The notes beneath the pieces were generated by a model. It was not told where the DNA came from. It was given only the letters and a program-made list of their open reading frames with translations, and searched no databases. Both the position numbers and the translations under genes were made by a program. A DNA stretch of 64,000 nt from positions 124,001 through 188,000 of the forward strand of contig NZ_BAABRO010000012.1 in NCBI RefSeq assembly GCF_039545035.1, in the 5' to 3' direction. Below are positions 18,957 through 29,095 of this stretch, one piece after another (within the stretch, counting starts at the first letter, position 1; each line of letters starts with the position of its first letter). The DNA is from Novipirellula caenicola. GTDB lineage: Bacteria; Planctomycetota; Planctomycetia; Pirellulales; Pirellulaceae.

Positions 18957-21818
18957 ATGCGGTCGCCCTGTTGCACCCCACGATGGACCTGCGTTCTGTT
19001 GACCTTGGCCTTCATCACATGGGGGCTGTTTCGCGTTGTCACGATCGATGGTGGTCTGAAGGTTGCAGCAGCTGCCGAATCAAAAACAACCGCTGCCGGC
19101 CCTGAAAGCGACGGTGGTCGTGTCTCCGAATCGACGCTGCCGAGCGCTGCGTCGTTGAGCGAACTCAAAACATTGGGGGCCGAGAAATCCGCCTACCTCG
19201 AACCGTCGCACATCGCGGTCGATCAGCCTCTGAAGCGAGATGCCGCCATCTTTGATCAAAAGATCAAACCGATTCTGAATCAGGCATGCACCGATTGTCA
19301 TGGCCCTTACGGCGCCGAAGCGAACTTTGACATCACCGCGATCGATCCCGACATGGTCAACGGTGGCGATGCCGAGTGGTGGGAAGAGGTCTTGGCGGCG
19401 CTCAACAACGGCGAGATGCCGCCTCCTGACGAAATGGAGATGGAGGATCAGGATCGTGCAACGGTCGTAGAGTGGCTGAGCAACGAGATTCACTATGCCT
19501 CCATCGCACGTCGCGCACGCGAGTCCAATACGTCGTTCCGTCGATTGACGAAGTATGAATACAACTACGCGTTACAAGACCTGCTTGGCCAACCCTGGGA
19601 CTTCGCCAAAGACCTTCCACCCGAGTCGGTGTCAGAGGACGGCTTTCAAAATAGTTCGGACTCGCTGCATCTCTCGGTTTCCCAATTCGAAACGTATCGG
19701 CAACTTGCACGACGTGCACTGGATCGCGTGACCGTACGAGGCCCGCATCCAGACCTCGTTCGCTGGCATCACCGTATGTCGGATGCGGCGGCGATCGAAG
19801 AACGAATGTATCAAGCGAAGATCAAAAGGCTTGAGAAACGTTTCGCTGACGACACCGAAAAACGCGAAAAACAAATCAGCACGACTACGCGGCTGTATCG
19901 GAATCCAGGCGACGGGCCTTACTATCTGAACGTCGCAACCGGAGAAAAGGCCCGCGCGAAATGGGAATACAATGGAGCTCAGTATGCGATTGAGCCTGTT
20001 GCCCCCGCCGAAACGGCTTCCCCAAAAGCCACCAACGTCGAGCCCACTCATGTCGCGGTGCTCCCAGCGGGTAGAAATTCGAATCTGACAATCGAACTGG
20101 GCAATCAAATTCCCGATGAAGGCTTGCTGCGTGTGCGTGTCCGCGCATCACGTGGCCCCGACCAAAAACGAATCCCGAGCATGCAGTTGGTGTTCGGCTG
20201 GCGCGCGACCAACGAGGGCCGCGCCGACGTGCGAGTCAGCCAACAAGATACAGAGGTAACGGCCGCAGCCGGATCGACCGAAACGTATGAATGGTTGATT
20301 CCACTTGGCGAAATCGACCCGCGAAACGCCGAACGCAAAACGTCGACGATGGGGCAATATCCCAGCCCATCGGAATACATTCGGCTGGTCAATAGTTCCG
20401 TTCCCAAAGGCCGTGACAAACCCGCCGATATCGTGATCGAGTCGGTCGAGGTCGTCGCGCCGATTTACCACGAGTGGCCGCCAAAATCACACCAACAGAT
20501 TTTTGTTGGCAATCGAAACAACGAGGGTCTGTCACGCCAGCAAGAAGTCGCTTATGCACGCGAGATCCTGACTGGCTTCATGCCCCGTGCATGGCGATCG
20601 CCGGTCGATTCCGCTGCGGTCGAAAAGAAAGTCGCTCTCTTCGAAGCGGTGCGTGACGGCTGTGATGACTTTCAGGATGCGATGCTCGAAGTGCTTGCCA
20701 CCGTACTGACTTCTCCAAAGTTCCTGTACGTTGCTCCCGAGCCAATCACGCCGGCGGAAGATTTCGTTGATGGCGAACCGGTGACAAAAGCCTCACCGGC
20801 GAATCGGCGATTGTCCGACGGCGACCTCGCCACGCGGCTGTCGTTATTCCTATGGTGCAGTGTGCCGGACGAGCGATTGGTGGAATTGGCCGCCTCGGGG
20901 ACTCTACATCAGCCAGAGGTGCTGCGTGCAGAGGTCGACCGGATGCTTGCCGATCCTCGTCATGAACGTTTCGTCCAGCATTTTGTAGGGCAGTGGCTTG
21001 GTATGCGAGCGTTATCCTACTTGGCGGTCGACAAGAGCTTCACCGAATTCGATCCGTCGTTGAAAGAGGCGATGCAACAAGAGCCTCGTGCGTTTTTCGC
21101 AGAGTTGCTGCGGACCAACGCCAGCGTGCTAGATATCATTCACGCCGACTACGCCACGGTGAACGAGCGATTGGCGGTCCACTACGGAATCGCGGGTGTC
21201 GAAGGCAACCAGTTTCAACGGGTCTCGTTAAGCGACGAAGCGTCGCGGGGCGGAATCTTGACGCAAGCGGGCTTGTTGGCAATGAACTCCGACGGAGAGC
21301 ACTCGCATCCGCTGAAGCGAGGCGTCTGGATACTGAACTGTTTGCTGAACGATCCGCCGCCACCACCACCGGCAGCGGTTCCCGAGATCGATTTGGCAGA
21401 CCCCGAGATTGCCAAGCTGACCTTGAAACAACGTATCGAAGACCATCGCAATCAAGCGGCCTGTATGTCTTGCCATAAAAAGATTGACCCGTGGGGGATC
21501 GCCTTCGAAAACTACGACGCCATCGGACAGTGGAGAGACGAGGTCAATGGAACACCGGTCGACGCCAGTTCCGCGTTGTACAACGATCAGGTCCTGGACG
21601 GCATCGATGGTCTGAAACGCTATTTGCTGACCAGTCGCCAAGATCAATTCGTTCGCGCGATGGTTGAAAAGCTCGCCATCTTTGCCTTGGGTCGACCATT
21701 GGCCTTCAGCGACAACGCGGCGGTTGACGAGGTAACACGTACGGTGCGGCAAAAGGGCGATGGACTGAAAACCCTGGTGCACTGCCTTGTGACCAGCGAC
21801 CTGTTTCTAGCCCCGTGA
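18957..21818 (+). CDS. Planctomycete cytochrome c protein (DUF1587-DUF1592-DUF1588-DUF1585)
   Basis: 953 residues with a hydrophobic N-terminal export segment. A heme-binding motif CTDCHG sits near residue 111 in 'FDQKIKPILNQACTDCHG'. The DUF1587 signature is FRRLTKYEYNYALQDLLG. The DUF1592 region holds LSLFLWCSVPDE. DUF1588 is marked by GGILTQAGLLAMNSDGEHS and WILNCLLNDPPPPPP. A second CxxCH (CMSCHKKIDPWG) precedes the C-terminal DUF1585. This architecture is a planctomycete hallmark and is normally encoded beside a DUF1552 protein, as here. The biochemical role is not established; covalent heme and extracytoplasmic location are expected. It is likely co-transcribed with the next gene, 137 bases downstream. 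Confidence 0.88.
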   Translation: MRSPCCTPRWTCVLLTLAFITWGLFRVVTIDGGLKVAAAAESKTTAAGPESDGGRVSESTLPSAASLSELKTLGAEKSAYLEPSHIAVDQPLKRDAAIFDQKIKPILNQACTDCHGPYGAEANFDITAIDPDMVNGGDAEWWEEVLAALNNGEMPPPDEMEMEDQDRATVVEWLSNEIHYASIARRARESNTSFRRLTKYEYNYALQDLLGQPWDFAKDLPPESVSEDGFQNSSDSLHLSVSQFETYRQLARRALDRVTVRGPHPDLVRWHHRMSDAAAIEERMYQAKIKRLEKRFADDTEKREKQISTTTRLYRNPGDGPYYLNVATGEKARAKWEYNGAQYAIEPVAPAETASPKATNVEPTHVAVLPAGRNSNLTIELGNQIPDEGLLRVRVRASRGPDQKRIPSMQLVFGWRATNEGRADVRVSQQDTEVTAAAGSTETYEWLIPLGEIDPRNAERKTSTMGQYPSPSEYIRLVNSSVPKGRDKPADIVIESVEVVAPIYHEWPPKSHQQIFVGNRNNEGLSRQQEVAYAREILTGFMPRAWRSPVDSAAVEKKVALFEAVRDGCDDFQDAMLEVLATVLTSPKFLYVAPEPITPAEDFVDGEPVTKASPANRRLSDGDLATRLSLFLWCSVPDERLVELAASGTLHQPEVLRAEVDRMLADPRHERFVQHFVGQWLGMRALSYLAVDKSFTEFDPSLKEAMQQEPRAFFAELLRTNASVLDIIHADYATVNERLAVHYGIAGVEGNQFQRVSLSDEASRGGILTQAGLLAMNSDGEHSHPLKRGVWILNCLLNDPPPPPPAAVPEIDLADPEIAKLTLKQRIEDHRNQAACMSCHKKIDPWGIAFENYDAIGQWRDEVNGTPVDASSALYNDQVLDGIDGLKRYLLTSRQDQFVRAMVEKLAIFALGRPLAFSDNAAVDEVTRTVRQKGDGLKTLVHCLVTSDLFLAP

Positions 21819-21955
21819 CGCTGGCCGTCTGACGCTTGCTTCCCGACGCGCACCTTTGTCGTGTGCGACTGACTCGTTTTTACCGATACACACTCCACCA
21901 CTCGATTTGAAACCGCATTCTGCGAACGCCTTGTCCCCGCAGTAGGAACGACACT

Positions 21956-23401
21956 ATGAAATTGAATCTGGATTCATTGGACCGCCGGCGTTTTCTGCGT
22001 GGAGCCGGGGTCGCGCTCGCCTTGCCCGTTTTCGGCTCTGCGGTGAACCTGAGTGCTGGCACCGCGTCCGAGGCTCTGGCAGCCACTGGGCAGTCCGGGA
22101 CAAACGGAGATTCGCCACGGAAGGTGAAGCGATTAGGCTGTTTTTACTTTCCCGATGGTGTCCCCATGCCATTGCCCGAGGACCCTGCCTATCAAGATTG
22201 GTCATGGTTTCCCCACGGCAACGGCACCGATTTCACCTACACCAAGTGCATGGAGGTGTTTCAGCCGCTGAGAGATCACGTCACCGTGTTGTCGGGGTTT
22301 TCCCATCCCGCGGTGCGTCAAGTTCACGGTCACTCCAACGCCGACCAATTCTTGACGGCGGCCGCCACCGGATCGGATGGCCCCTATAAAAATTCGATCT
22401 CGCTTGACCAAGTTTACGCAAACCACATTGGTGATCAGACGCGGTTCTCGTCTTTGGTGTTGTCGACCGACGGGGGCACCGGAACGCCGCGTGGCACGCA
22501 TACGATTTCGTTCAGTCGTACCGGGCGAGCGATTCCAGCGGAGCACCGGCCCAAGCGGGTCTTTGACATGCTATTTGTCAAACGCGATGCCGATGCCGCT
22601 CGACGCTTGGCGTTAAGCAAAAGTGCGTTGGATGAATTGTTAGCCGACGCCAAAACACTGCGTCGTGACTTGGCAAGCGATGACCGCGAGCGGTTGGACG
22701 AGTATCTCGATTCGGTCCGGCAAGCCGAGCAACGCGTTGAAAAAGCCAAACGCTGGGTCAACACGCCGTTGCCAACCGTCGAATCAGGCGGCCTCGACCT
22801 GGACGTGTCACCCGAGGATCCGCAACGTTATGTTCAGACGATGTTCGAGCTGGTCTACCTCGCATTCCGCACCGATTCGACGCGGGTCGCGACTTACCAG
22901 ATCGGTCGCGAAAATGCATTTGGAATCAGTGACCGCTTGGCTCGCGCCGTCGGGTTCAATTTGGCGCACGCGCTGTCGCACGAAACCAAACAGCCTGGCG
23001 GTTGGGAGAGGTTTTCGACCTATTGCGGATTCCTCAACCGCGAATTCTATCGATTCGCATCTCGGCTTCACGACACCCCCGAACCCGCCGGCGAAGGGAC
23101 GATGCTCGACAACACCCTGCTGCTGTTCGGATCCGCGTCCAGCGCGTTCCACCTATCACAAAACTATCCGATCATTTTGGCCGGTGGAAAGGCGATGGGT
23201 TTCAAACACGGACAATTCGTGAACCATGCCGGTTCTAGCGCGGTCGGCGGTTTGTTCGACGGGGTGCCCGAACCGTGGATGCGAGAACCGGCCAAGGACG
23301 ACCAACCGCTGACGAAGGTATTTGTCACGATGTTACAGCAGCTGGGCCTCGAGGCCGAAAGCTTTGCCGGACAGACCGGTGGACTGTCGGAATTGGTCTA
23401 A
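21956..23401 (+). CDS. DUF1552 protein with Tat signal
   Basis: 481 residues. The N-terminus has a twin-arginine motif, DRRRFLRGAGVALALPVFG, so export of a folded protein is expected. The body matches the DUF1552 family of planctomycetes: GCFYFPDGVPMP, then SGFSHPAVRQVHGHSNADQFLT, then 'RVATYQIGRENAFG'. Family function is unknown; some members resemble the alkaline-phosphatase-like DUF1501 proteins in having scattered His/Asp residues. The pairing with the upstream multiheme-like cytochrome gene is a conserved planctomycete arrangement, suggesting a joint extracytoplasmic redox or degradative function. Confidence 0.85.
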   Translation: MKLNLDSLDRRRFLRGAGVALALPVFGSAVNLSAGTASEALAATGQSGTNGDSPRKVKRLGCFYFPDGVPMPLPEDPAYQDWSWFPHGNGTDFTYTKCMEVFQPLRDHVTVLSGFSHPAVRQVHGHSNADQFLTAAATGSDGPYKNSISLDQVYANHIGDQTRFSSLVLSTDGGTGTPRGTHTISFSRTGRAIPAEHRPKRVFDMLFVKRDADAARRLALSKSALDELLADAKTLRRDLASDDRERLDEYLDSVRQAEQRVEKAKRWVNTPLPTVESGGLDLDVSPEDPQRYVQTMFELVYLAFRTDSTRVATYQIGRENAFGISDRLARAVGFNLAHALSHETKQPGGWERFSTYCGFLNREFYRFASRLHDTPEPAGEGTMLDNTLLLFGSASSAFHLSQNYPIILAGGKAMGFKHGQFVNHAGSSAVGGLFDGVPEPWMREPAKDDQPLTKVFVTMLQQLGLEAESFAGQTGGLSELV

Positions 23402-23483
23402 CGAAGGCAGGCTTCAGGCTTCAGTTAGCAATGACTCGTCTGACCTCCAGGATGTCTAACGCGTGCATCGCGATATGTCTTGC

Positions 23484-23692
23484 TCAATCTGAGAAATCCT
23501 GTCGCAAGCGATAGCGATGCTTGCCCTCCATCACAAACACGATATCGGTTCCAATTACGGAGCCACGAACGCCCCCATCTTCGGGATTCATTACTGCAAG
23601 AGCTTCAAAACCCTCTTCAGGAACGACATTGAATTCACCGTCGCAGGGCACGGCTTGGACAAATGCAGGACTAAGTCTGAATCCGTCCGATT
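23484..23692 (-). pseudogene. Possible 3' gene remnant downstream of the SASA gene
   Basis: On the minus strand a frame that overlaps the end of the SASA gene stays open through EVESDGFRLSPAFVQA, VPEEGFEALAVMNPEDGG and TDIVFVMEGKHRYRLRQ before a TGA at 23484-23486. The composition looks protein-like, but it has no start codon of its own outside the esterase gene. I do not recognise the family. It may be the tail of a displaced gene. Confidence 0.3.
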
Positions 23693-24781
23693 CTACCTCG
23701 CCAACAGATTGACCATCGCCTTGCCCATCGCTTCGCCGACGTTCATATAGGTCTCAGCATTGCCGCCGTAATGGCTGTTGGAGCTGCCACCCATGCTCAG
23801 TGGATGGGTGTAGACACTCGCAACGCTGCCTTCGAACTCCGGGTACTTGCTGCTGGCGACGGAAAGCTGGGCGTCGAGGATGAGTCGTTCGTTGCCTTCG
23901 GCGTCCCTTTCGGTTTGGCCCAGCGTGGCACAGACAAACTTTGCGTTGGGCGAATCAAAATCCTTCCGCAGCTGTTTGATCAGTCGTACAAGATTCTGCT
24001 CGTACCGGCTGGCATGGGCGGTGTTGTAACGATCCTTGTCGCCCTGCCAAAAGAAGAACCCCGCGACCTCGTAGCGTTTTGCTCCCGGGTAAACCTTGTC
24101 GAGATCGGCTAACACCTTCTTCGCATTGGCGATGTCGCCGTCGTATTGCATACCAGCGTACCAACTGATCGGCTGCGGCTCGGTACCTTTCTCCCATTTG
24201 GCGGGCGAGTCCTTATAGCCAGCATAGACGAACGTCTTTGTTTCGCCGGTTTTCTTATCCGTCTCGTCAACCTCGTAACGCTCGCTGCCGGGCGGCAGCA
24301 AGTCCCAGCCGAGGCTGCGGTTGCCGATGCAACTTTTCAGGATCAGCACAGGGGCGTCGGTGGCGTTCCCGACATAATGTCCGATACCATGCTCGGGACC
24401 AATCTTACCACCTTCAATGGTCATCCAATCGTTGTTGAATTGCCGCATCGCCCCGGTGCCGCTTCCCATCACACGCACGTATCGAACATCCTTGCGAACC
24501 GTCCAATTGCCTTCGTCGTCGACGAGGTAGGGATACTTTTGTTTCTCCTGCACCGCATAGGTTAACGAGCCTTCCTTGTCACCCGTGACCTTGCCAGCTC
24601 CCAACATATTGGATTGCCCCAGCAGAATGTAGACTTGCACAGGCTTGGACATGTCGGCCGGCTTGCCATCAGGATCCGGTAACGGAGCGGCAACCTCGGC
24701 GGCGAAGCCAGGGACGGCGAGCATCGTCATCACAACGGCGGTACTAGCCAGCAACAAACGAGCTGGAAGACGGAAGTTCAT
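23693..24781 (-). CDS. Secreted SASA-domain carbohydrate esterase
   Basis: 362 residues with a signal peptide (residues 1-27). The SASA/CE6-like SGNH motif is GQSNMLG (nucleophile Ser57), preceded by VQVYILL. A later block reads FFFWQGDKDRYN, and the C-terminal motif with the His residue is SNSHYGGNAETYMNVGEAMG. It should remove acetyl groups from sugars (sialic acid or xylan-type substrates) outside the cytoplasm; the exact substrate cannot be inferred. It is complete, in contrast to the truncated esterase part of the chimeric gene at 1913-2506. It is transcribed convergently with the DUF1552 gene. Confidence 0.85.
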   Translation of the reverse strand: MNFRLPARLLLASTAVVMTMLAVPGFAAEVAAPLPDPDGKPADMSKPVQVYILLGQSNMLGAGKVTGDKEGSLTYAVQEKQKYPYLVDDEGNWTVRKDVRYVRVMGSGTGAMRQFNNDWMTIEGGKIGPEHGIGHYVGNATDAPVLILKSCIGNRSLGWDLLPPGSERYEVDETDKKTGETKTFVYAGYKDSPAKWEKGTEPQPISWYAGMQYDGDIANAKKVLADLDKVYPGAKRYEVAGFFFWQGDKDRYNTAHASRYEQNLVRLIKQLRKDFDSPNAKFVCATLGQTERDAEGNERLILDAQLSVASSKYPEFEGSVASVYTHPLSMGGSSNSHYGGNAETYMNVGEAMGKAMVNLLAR

Positions 24782-24891
24782 GAAAGGCCCCTTTAGAGTT
24801 GATCATGCAAATGGACAGCAAAGCCGGACGACGTCGTCAAAACGTTCGCTCCGTCATGTACTCCTCGCGAAACATTTTAGTGTAGCGGAAG

Positions 24892-24960
24892 TCGAGAAGA
24901 CTTTCGTCCCAACACGCATGTCCCCAAAACTCTTGGCGAGTTTCGCTACGAAATATGCCC
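24892..24960. repeat. Dispersed palindromic element (type C)
   Basis: Begins GTAGCGGAAGTCGAGAAGAC and ends CTTGGCGAGTTTCGCTACG; the outer ends GTAGCG and CGCTAC are inverted. The same unit, interrupted by further repeats, occurs at 25077-25271, at 34133-34285, and as a fragment at 37092-37126. Confidence 0.75.
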
Positions 24961-25076
24961 ACGTGTCAGCCGTTTGGGGCAACGCGGTGCAGCATCTCCT
25001 ATTGCGTCCTTCGCAATCCCCTGCCGATTCCTGAGCCGCGGCGCGTAAGCGGCCGTGTCCCACGCGGTACCAAATC

Positions 25077-25271
25077 CGTAGCGCAAGCCGTCAACGGCTT
25101 TTTGATCTAATGAAGTTTACTACGGCAAGGGGCGATTGATGGACTTCCTAGTCCGTCAATCGCGTATTGGACGGACTAGGAAGTCCGTCCTACGACTAAA
25201 TAAACGAGTCGAGAAGACTTTCGTTCCACGACGCACGCCTTCCCCGAAACTCTTGGCGAGTTTCGCTACGA
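25077..25271. repeat. Nested palindromic element (C containing D containing B)
   Basis: Outer type-C ends (GTAGCG... and ...GAGTTTCGCTACG) enclose a type-D unit (CGGCTTTTTGATCTAATGAAG, later GACTAAATAAAC). Inside D sits a perfect palindrome B: GGACTTCCTAGTCCGTC...GACGGACTAGGAAGTCC at ~25139-25191. The same nesting order is seen at 34133-34285. This and the copy at 24892-24960 occupy most of the 612-base stretch 24782-25393. Confidence 0.75.
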
Positions 25272-25279
25272 CATTAAAG

Positions 25280-25315
25280 CACCCTTGATCGCCTACGTGG
25301 CGAACAAGGGTGTTT
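25280..25315 (-). terminator. Putative terminator of the DUF1559/lipoprotein unit
   Basis: CACCCTTG (25280-25287) and CAAGGGTG (25305-25312) form a stem with inner complementarity CGCC/GGCG. On the minus strand the stem is followed by CTTTAA, a weak T-tract. It lies about 80 bases past the lipoprotein stop. Confidence 0.45.
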
Positions 25316-25393
25316 CGTGAATCAGGTCGTCTCAAGCAGGCTTGATTTTGTATCACACCTGGGCGCTAAAGTGGTCGCGTTGCAATCGCTTGC

Positions 25394-25561
25394 TTACTCA
25401 ACCGGCACCAACTCTTCCTCGGGCGTGGTTTGGTCACCATGTTCGTCCAAGTAGGCACTCAGTTCATCCTGGTCCGCGGTCGGACCTGTGTTGCCAGCGC
25501 CACATCCCATCATTGGGACCATCAAAAACAAAGCTGCAGAGAAAGCTGCCAATCGGTTCAT
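25394..25561 (-). CDS. Small lipoprotein (55 residues) downstream of DUF1559 gene
   Basis: The reverse-strand frame from ATG 25561 to TAA 25394 encodes a signal segment MNRLAAFSAALFLMVPMMGC with a good lipobox (PMMGC, Cys20), then a short acidic polar tail (DQDELSAYLDEHGDQ..., ending PVE). Lipid attachment at Cys20 is expected. Small lipoproteins of this kind commonly follow DUF1559 genes in planctomycetes, which supports its reality; the function is unknown. The DUF1559 gene ends 95 bases upstream on the same strand. Confidence 0.7.
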   Translation of the reverse strand: MNRLAAFSAALFLMVPMMGCGAGNTGPTADQDELSAYLDEHGDQTTPEEELVPVE

Positions 25562-25656
25562 CGAAAACACCTAGACTTAATAATGGAGTTTACAAAAACA
25601 ACAGCTTTCGCTTCATCACGATCGAAACGGAAGCTCGCGAAAAATCAAACGATCGA

Positions 25657-26862
25657 CTAAAGTTCTTCGTCGATGACTTCCTTGGAAGCACGCGTACCCA
25701 ATGCTCCCCAAAAACCATAAGGGCTTGGCGCGCCGGGAACGGATTGCGGGTCGTCGTGGTTGGCTTGGTTTCCAACCTGACCACGCTCCAAATTGCCTGT
25801 GTCAATTGAATCGGTAATGAACTTGACCGCGCCATCGGCCATCAACACATGGCACCCGCCTTGGTGTCGGCTGCCTGGCGGGACGATGCCTTGCGATTCG
25901 TGATTTGATCCCATGCATATTTCACCGTTCGGCGGCAAGATCGTGGTCATTTGGGTATACAGCGGACGAGAAAATGCCCACTTGTAACCTCGGCGTTCTT
26001 CGCCACCACCAGTCAACGTTGCACCACTGACCCAGAATTGAGGTCGCTGGGGATCACGCATTGCATCGCAGGTGCGATTGTTTCCCATGCGAACGATCGG
26101 GGTCGAACCACTGTTGCCCGCATGCGTGCGAACATCGCGGTCACCCAAATCGGTAACAATCTCGCCCGCACAGATGGTGTTGGCCAAGCCGTCCAGGATG
26201 TCGCGAAATTTCATCGCCTGTCGATGGACAAACACACCTCGCTGGGCCGCTCGAACGCGTTGGGCATATTGTGGATTCCCATCGCTATCGACAGGCCCAT
26301 CGGCCCCCATGTCGATAGAGTCGCCGGAACAAACGGCGTAGTTCGTGCGTCCTTGAGCCGGCAGCCCAACACCAGGATCGCTTGGGCAACGGTACGATGC
26401 AATGTTGGTCAACCACGGCTCATAACGTCCGTTGTTGTTGTGGTGCGACAACGATCGGTGCGGGCTTGGCCCCATCGACTGGACATCGACCGTTCCATCA
26501 CTGTTCAAATCTCGGGGAGTGGAAATCTGCTCCCACAACGCTTGTTGCTCGATAAACGGCGTCAAACCGACCAAGCAACTCAGGTCGCGTCGCGTGTTGC
26601 CACGCATGTTGAATCCGTCATACGCCGCATTGGAAATATTGTCAGTTCCGCCACCGTGAATCGGCAGCTGTTTATAGGCGGAATGGTAATTGTGTAATCC
26701 CAAGCCGATTTGCTTGAAATTGTTGCTGCAACTCATCCGTCGCGCAGCCTCGCGAGCCGCTTGAACTGCTGGCAACAACAATCCCACGAGAACGCCGATG
26801 ATTGCAATCACAACGAGAAGCTCAACCAGCGTGAAGCCTCTTCGATAACTAGTGCGATACAT
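25657..26862 (-). CDS. DUF1559 prepilin-like protein
   Basis: 401 residues. The N-terminus has the prepilin cleavage/methylation motif [20 protein letters not shown] followed by the DUF1559 '[18 protein letters not shown]' helix. The C-terminal H-X9-DG region reads [19 protein letters not shown] and the end is [12 protein letters not shown]. Such pseudopilin-like proteins are abundant in planctomycetes and are thought to be processed by a prepilin peptidase and displayed at the cell surface; the precise role is unknown. Its last ~60 residues closely resemble the tail of the chimeric protein at 1913-2506, making this gene type the probable donor of that tail. Confidence 0.88.
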   Translation of the reverse strand: MYRTSYRRGFTLVELLVVIAIIGVLVGLLLPAVQAAREAARRMSCSNNFKQIGLGLHNYHSAYKQLPIHGGGTDNISNAAYDGFNMRGNTRRDLSCLVGLTPFIEQQALWEQISTPRDLNSDGTVDVQSMGPSPHRSLSHHNNNGRYEPWLTNIASYRCPSDPGVGLPAQGRTNYAVCSGDSIDMGADGPVDSDGNPQYAQRVRAAQRGVFVHRQAMKFRDILDGLANTICAGEIVTDLGDRDVRTHAGNSGSTPIVRMGNNRTCDAMRDPQRPQFWVSGATLTGGGEERRGYKWAFSRPLYTQMTTILPPNGEICMGSNHESQGIVPPGSRHQGGCHVLMADGAVKFITDSIDTGNLERGQVGNQANHDDPQSVPGAPSPYGFWGALGTRASKEVIDEEL

Positions 26863-28004
26863 AAAGTACTCCTTGTACGCAGATGATAAGAATGAGAATT
26901 TTTGACGAGTTAGGAGGCATGCGTTAGCAGCGCAGCCTCAGCAAATCACCTCAGGGTGATTACCGACGAGCGTCCTGCGGGATTTTGGAACAGCCGCATC
27001 ACAGGACTTTCCAGCAACGGCGCAACGGACTTACACCGCTGCCCCAATCGCACTCTCCCAAAACGAAAAAGAAATCTGTCGTGATCAACTGATTTGTGTT
27101 GATCCGTACACCGTTTCGTCGGTTTCTATAGACTATCAACACAGCGGAAGCAATTCTAACACAAGCGGTTGCATTCTGGCAACACTCCAGGGGTACCGTA
27201 ATGCACCACCGGCGTTCTGCAAACACTAGACAATCGAGCGGAGCGATTGGAAATACAGAAACGTTGCGGTGCCTAGGCTGGCTGTGTCAGCGGAGTACAA
27301 AAATGGCGAATCTCCGTTTCACCCTGTTTTTCAAGGGATAAAGCGAACGAGACGAACAATCCTCCGCCCCCCCTTGACACGATCGACGTGCGTCATGTCA
27401 TCAGACCTCGCTGTGACCGGTTGATTACCAGACGCTGCGTGCGAGCCAAGACGCGTCAAAACACCTCACTGGATTCGGTTGGACACTCGGTAATAAATCA
27501 CTCAGCTCAGTCGCGGTTCAATGCCTCTGGACCTCGCCAGCAAGCAAATCCTCATCAACGATCATAGCCACGCGATGCGAACGCTCTCACCAAAAGCGAA
27601 ACCGAATTCGCCTGTGCGGAGAACGCTTGCATTTCGCACGCGTGGAGTCGACCGGATCGCGCCGCCCAGTGTCGGACAATCCGAGACAGCAGCGTATCGA
27701 ATCGCACCACGTGACCATCCGAACAGAAGAACGTTTTGACAACAACACCCGCAGTGAGAGTTCATCGAGCCCCCGCGAAACACGCTTCGGATGTCGTCGA
27801 AACGACGGCGGTAGGCCAATGCCGTTTACTTTGGGTAGCGGTGCGGCGAGGGGCCCGTCCGGTTGCAGCGAGTAAAACGTTCCATTTTCACCGGGCGGCT
27901 CGCGTCGCTCCGCAATCCAATCCGAATCGAGCCAGGATCGTTAGTGACGAATACCGAACCGGCGATCACCGAACCGATGCGTGTCGGAAGTGTCTAGGTC
28001 ATCA
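26863..28004. other. Non-coding stretch, 1142 bases
   Basis: No gene with recognisable domains on either strand. Overlapping frames at 27521-28008 have biased Arg/Ala/Pro composition typical of spurious GC-rich frames. It should contain the promoter of the DUF1559 gene (near 26870-27100) and that of the metallophosphoesterase, neither of which I could define. Confidence 0.4.
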
Positions 28005-28835
28005 ATGAAAATCACATCGATCGATTCAAACTTGCTTGCCGAAATTGAGTTTTCGAATGCTGGACGCGGGCCCGGCGACTTCGATAACGACATCGTTGCG
28101 GTGCACCGTGGCTACGTGGACTCATTACCCGACGGAACCGCCGCGATCGTCGTCACCGCCGACCTGCAAGGCCGCGAGACGTTTGCGTCGGCTGCCGGAC
28201 GGCCTCTGCGACTACTTGGCGAAGTCCTTCCGGGGATGCTGCAAACCGATGTCCTGCCGCACCTCGGCCTGCCACCGGGTGACATCGGTGTTTGGCTTGC
28301 GGGCGACTTCTACACCGTCCCAGCACTCGACAAACGCGGCGGCTCGGGCGACGTGCGCCCCGTATGGAACGCTTTCGCGGCCGCATTCGACTGGGTCGTG
28401 GGTGTCGCTGGAAACCACGACACATTTGAAAACGGGGCGAACCGGCCAAGATGGACTAGCCCCGTCCATTTTCTCGATAACGACCAAGTCACGATTGGCG
28501 GCGTGACGATCGCCGGGTTGAGCGGAATCCCTGGCAACCCAAAACGCCGTTTGCGACGCACCGAAGACGACTATGCCGAGACGCTTCGTATGCTGTTGCG
28601 CGACGAACCGGCGATCACACTATTGCACGATGGTCCTGACGTTCCCAAGAGTGGCTTCCGAGGATTACCGCGTATCCGAGAAATCTTCGAGCGATCCGCT
28701 CATACGCTTGTTGTCCGAGGCCATTCCCATTGGCCGGAACCGCTCGCCGAACTCGCTTGCGGAACGCAAGTTCTTAATGTAGACGCGCGAGTCGTTATTC
28801 TGACAGAAAGCAGTCGTTCGCCTCGCCCCTCGTGA
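28005..28835 (+). CDS. Calcineurin-like metallophosphoesterase
   Basis: 276 residues from ATG 28005; a GTG eight codons upstream is an alternative start. Motifs in order: AIVVTADLQG (first metal motif, with D but Q in place of the usual H), LAGDFY, GNHD (VVGVAGNHDTF), LLHDGP and GHSHWPEPL. These are the metal ligands of the PP2A/YfcE-type binuclear fold. It probably hydrolyses phosphomono- or diesters. The next two reading frames in the same direction are a short remnant and a PARG-type ADP-ribose hydrolase, so a role in clearing ADP-ribose-derived phosphoesters is an inference worth testing. Confidence 0.75.
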   Translation: MKITSIDSNLLAEIEFSNAGRGPGDFDNDIVAVHRGYVDSLPDGTAAIVVTADLQGRETFASAAGRPLRLLGEVLPGMLQTDVLPHLGLPPGDIGVWLAGDFYTVPALDKRGGSGDVRPVWNAFAAAFDWVVGVAGNHDTFENGANRPRWTSPVHFLDNDQVTIGGVTIAGLSGIPGNPKRRLRRTEDDYAETLRMLLRDEPAITLLHDGPDVPKSGFRGLPRIREIFERSAHTLVVRGHSHWPEPLAELACGTQVLNVDARVVILTESSRSPRPS

Positions 28836-28842
28836 ATCTTCC

Positions 28843-29079
28843 ATGCCCATTGCCTGCATCGACGTCGGCTACACCGAGTCAGCATCGGGATGGCTACGCT
28901 TCGACAGTGGTGGACTAAGTAAAATCGGATCAATCACGGACGACGGTCGTGGATTGCTGGGAACGTCACATGGAGTGATCGAGACAATCTCGCAACGAAC
29001 ACGCAAAGATCGCGGAGCGATCAGCGACGTTGATGCTAAACTTAGTTGCGCTAAATTTAGTTGTAATGTGGATGTGTAA
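28843..29079 (+). pseudogene. Short remnant, possibly of an endonuclease V-like gene
   Basis: The frame starts 7 bases after the phosphoesterase stop with MPIACIDVGYTESASGW. This resembles the conserved start 'MIACvDVxY' of endonuclease V-like proteins, but the similarity is lost after ~20 residues and the frame ends at 78 residues. If correct, it is an N-terminal scrap of an enzyme once encoded between the phosphoesterase and PARG genes. The assignment is weak and rests on one short motif. Confidence 0.3.
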
Positions 29080-29095
29080 TGGTGAAGGAGATTCA

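Noticed and set aside
27521-28008. Overlapping frames in the 26.9-28.0 kb gap
   Set aside because: No homology pattern, no credible ribosome-binding sites, and composition typical of random GC-rich frames.
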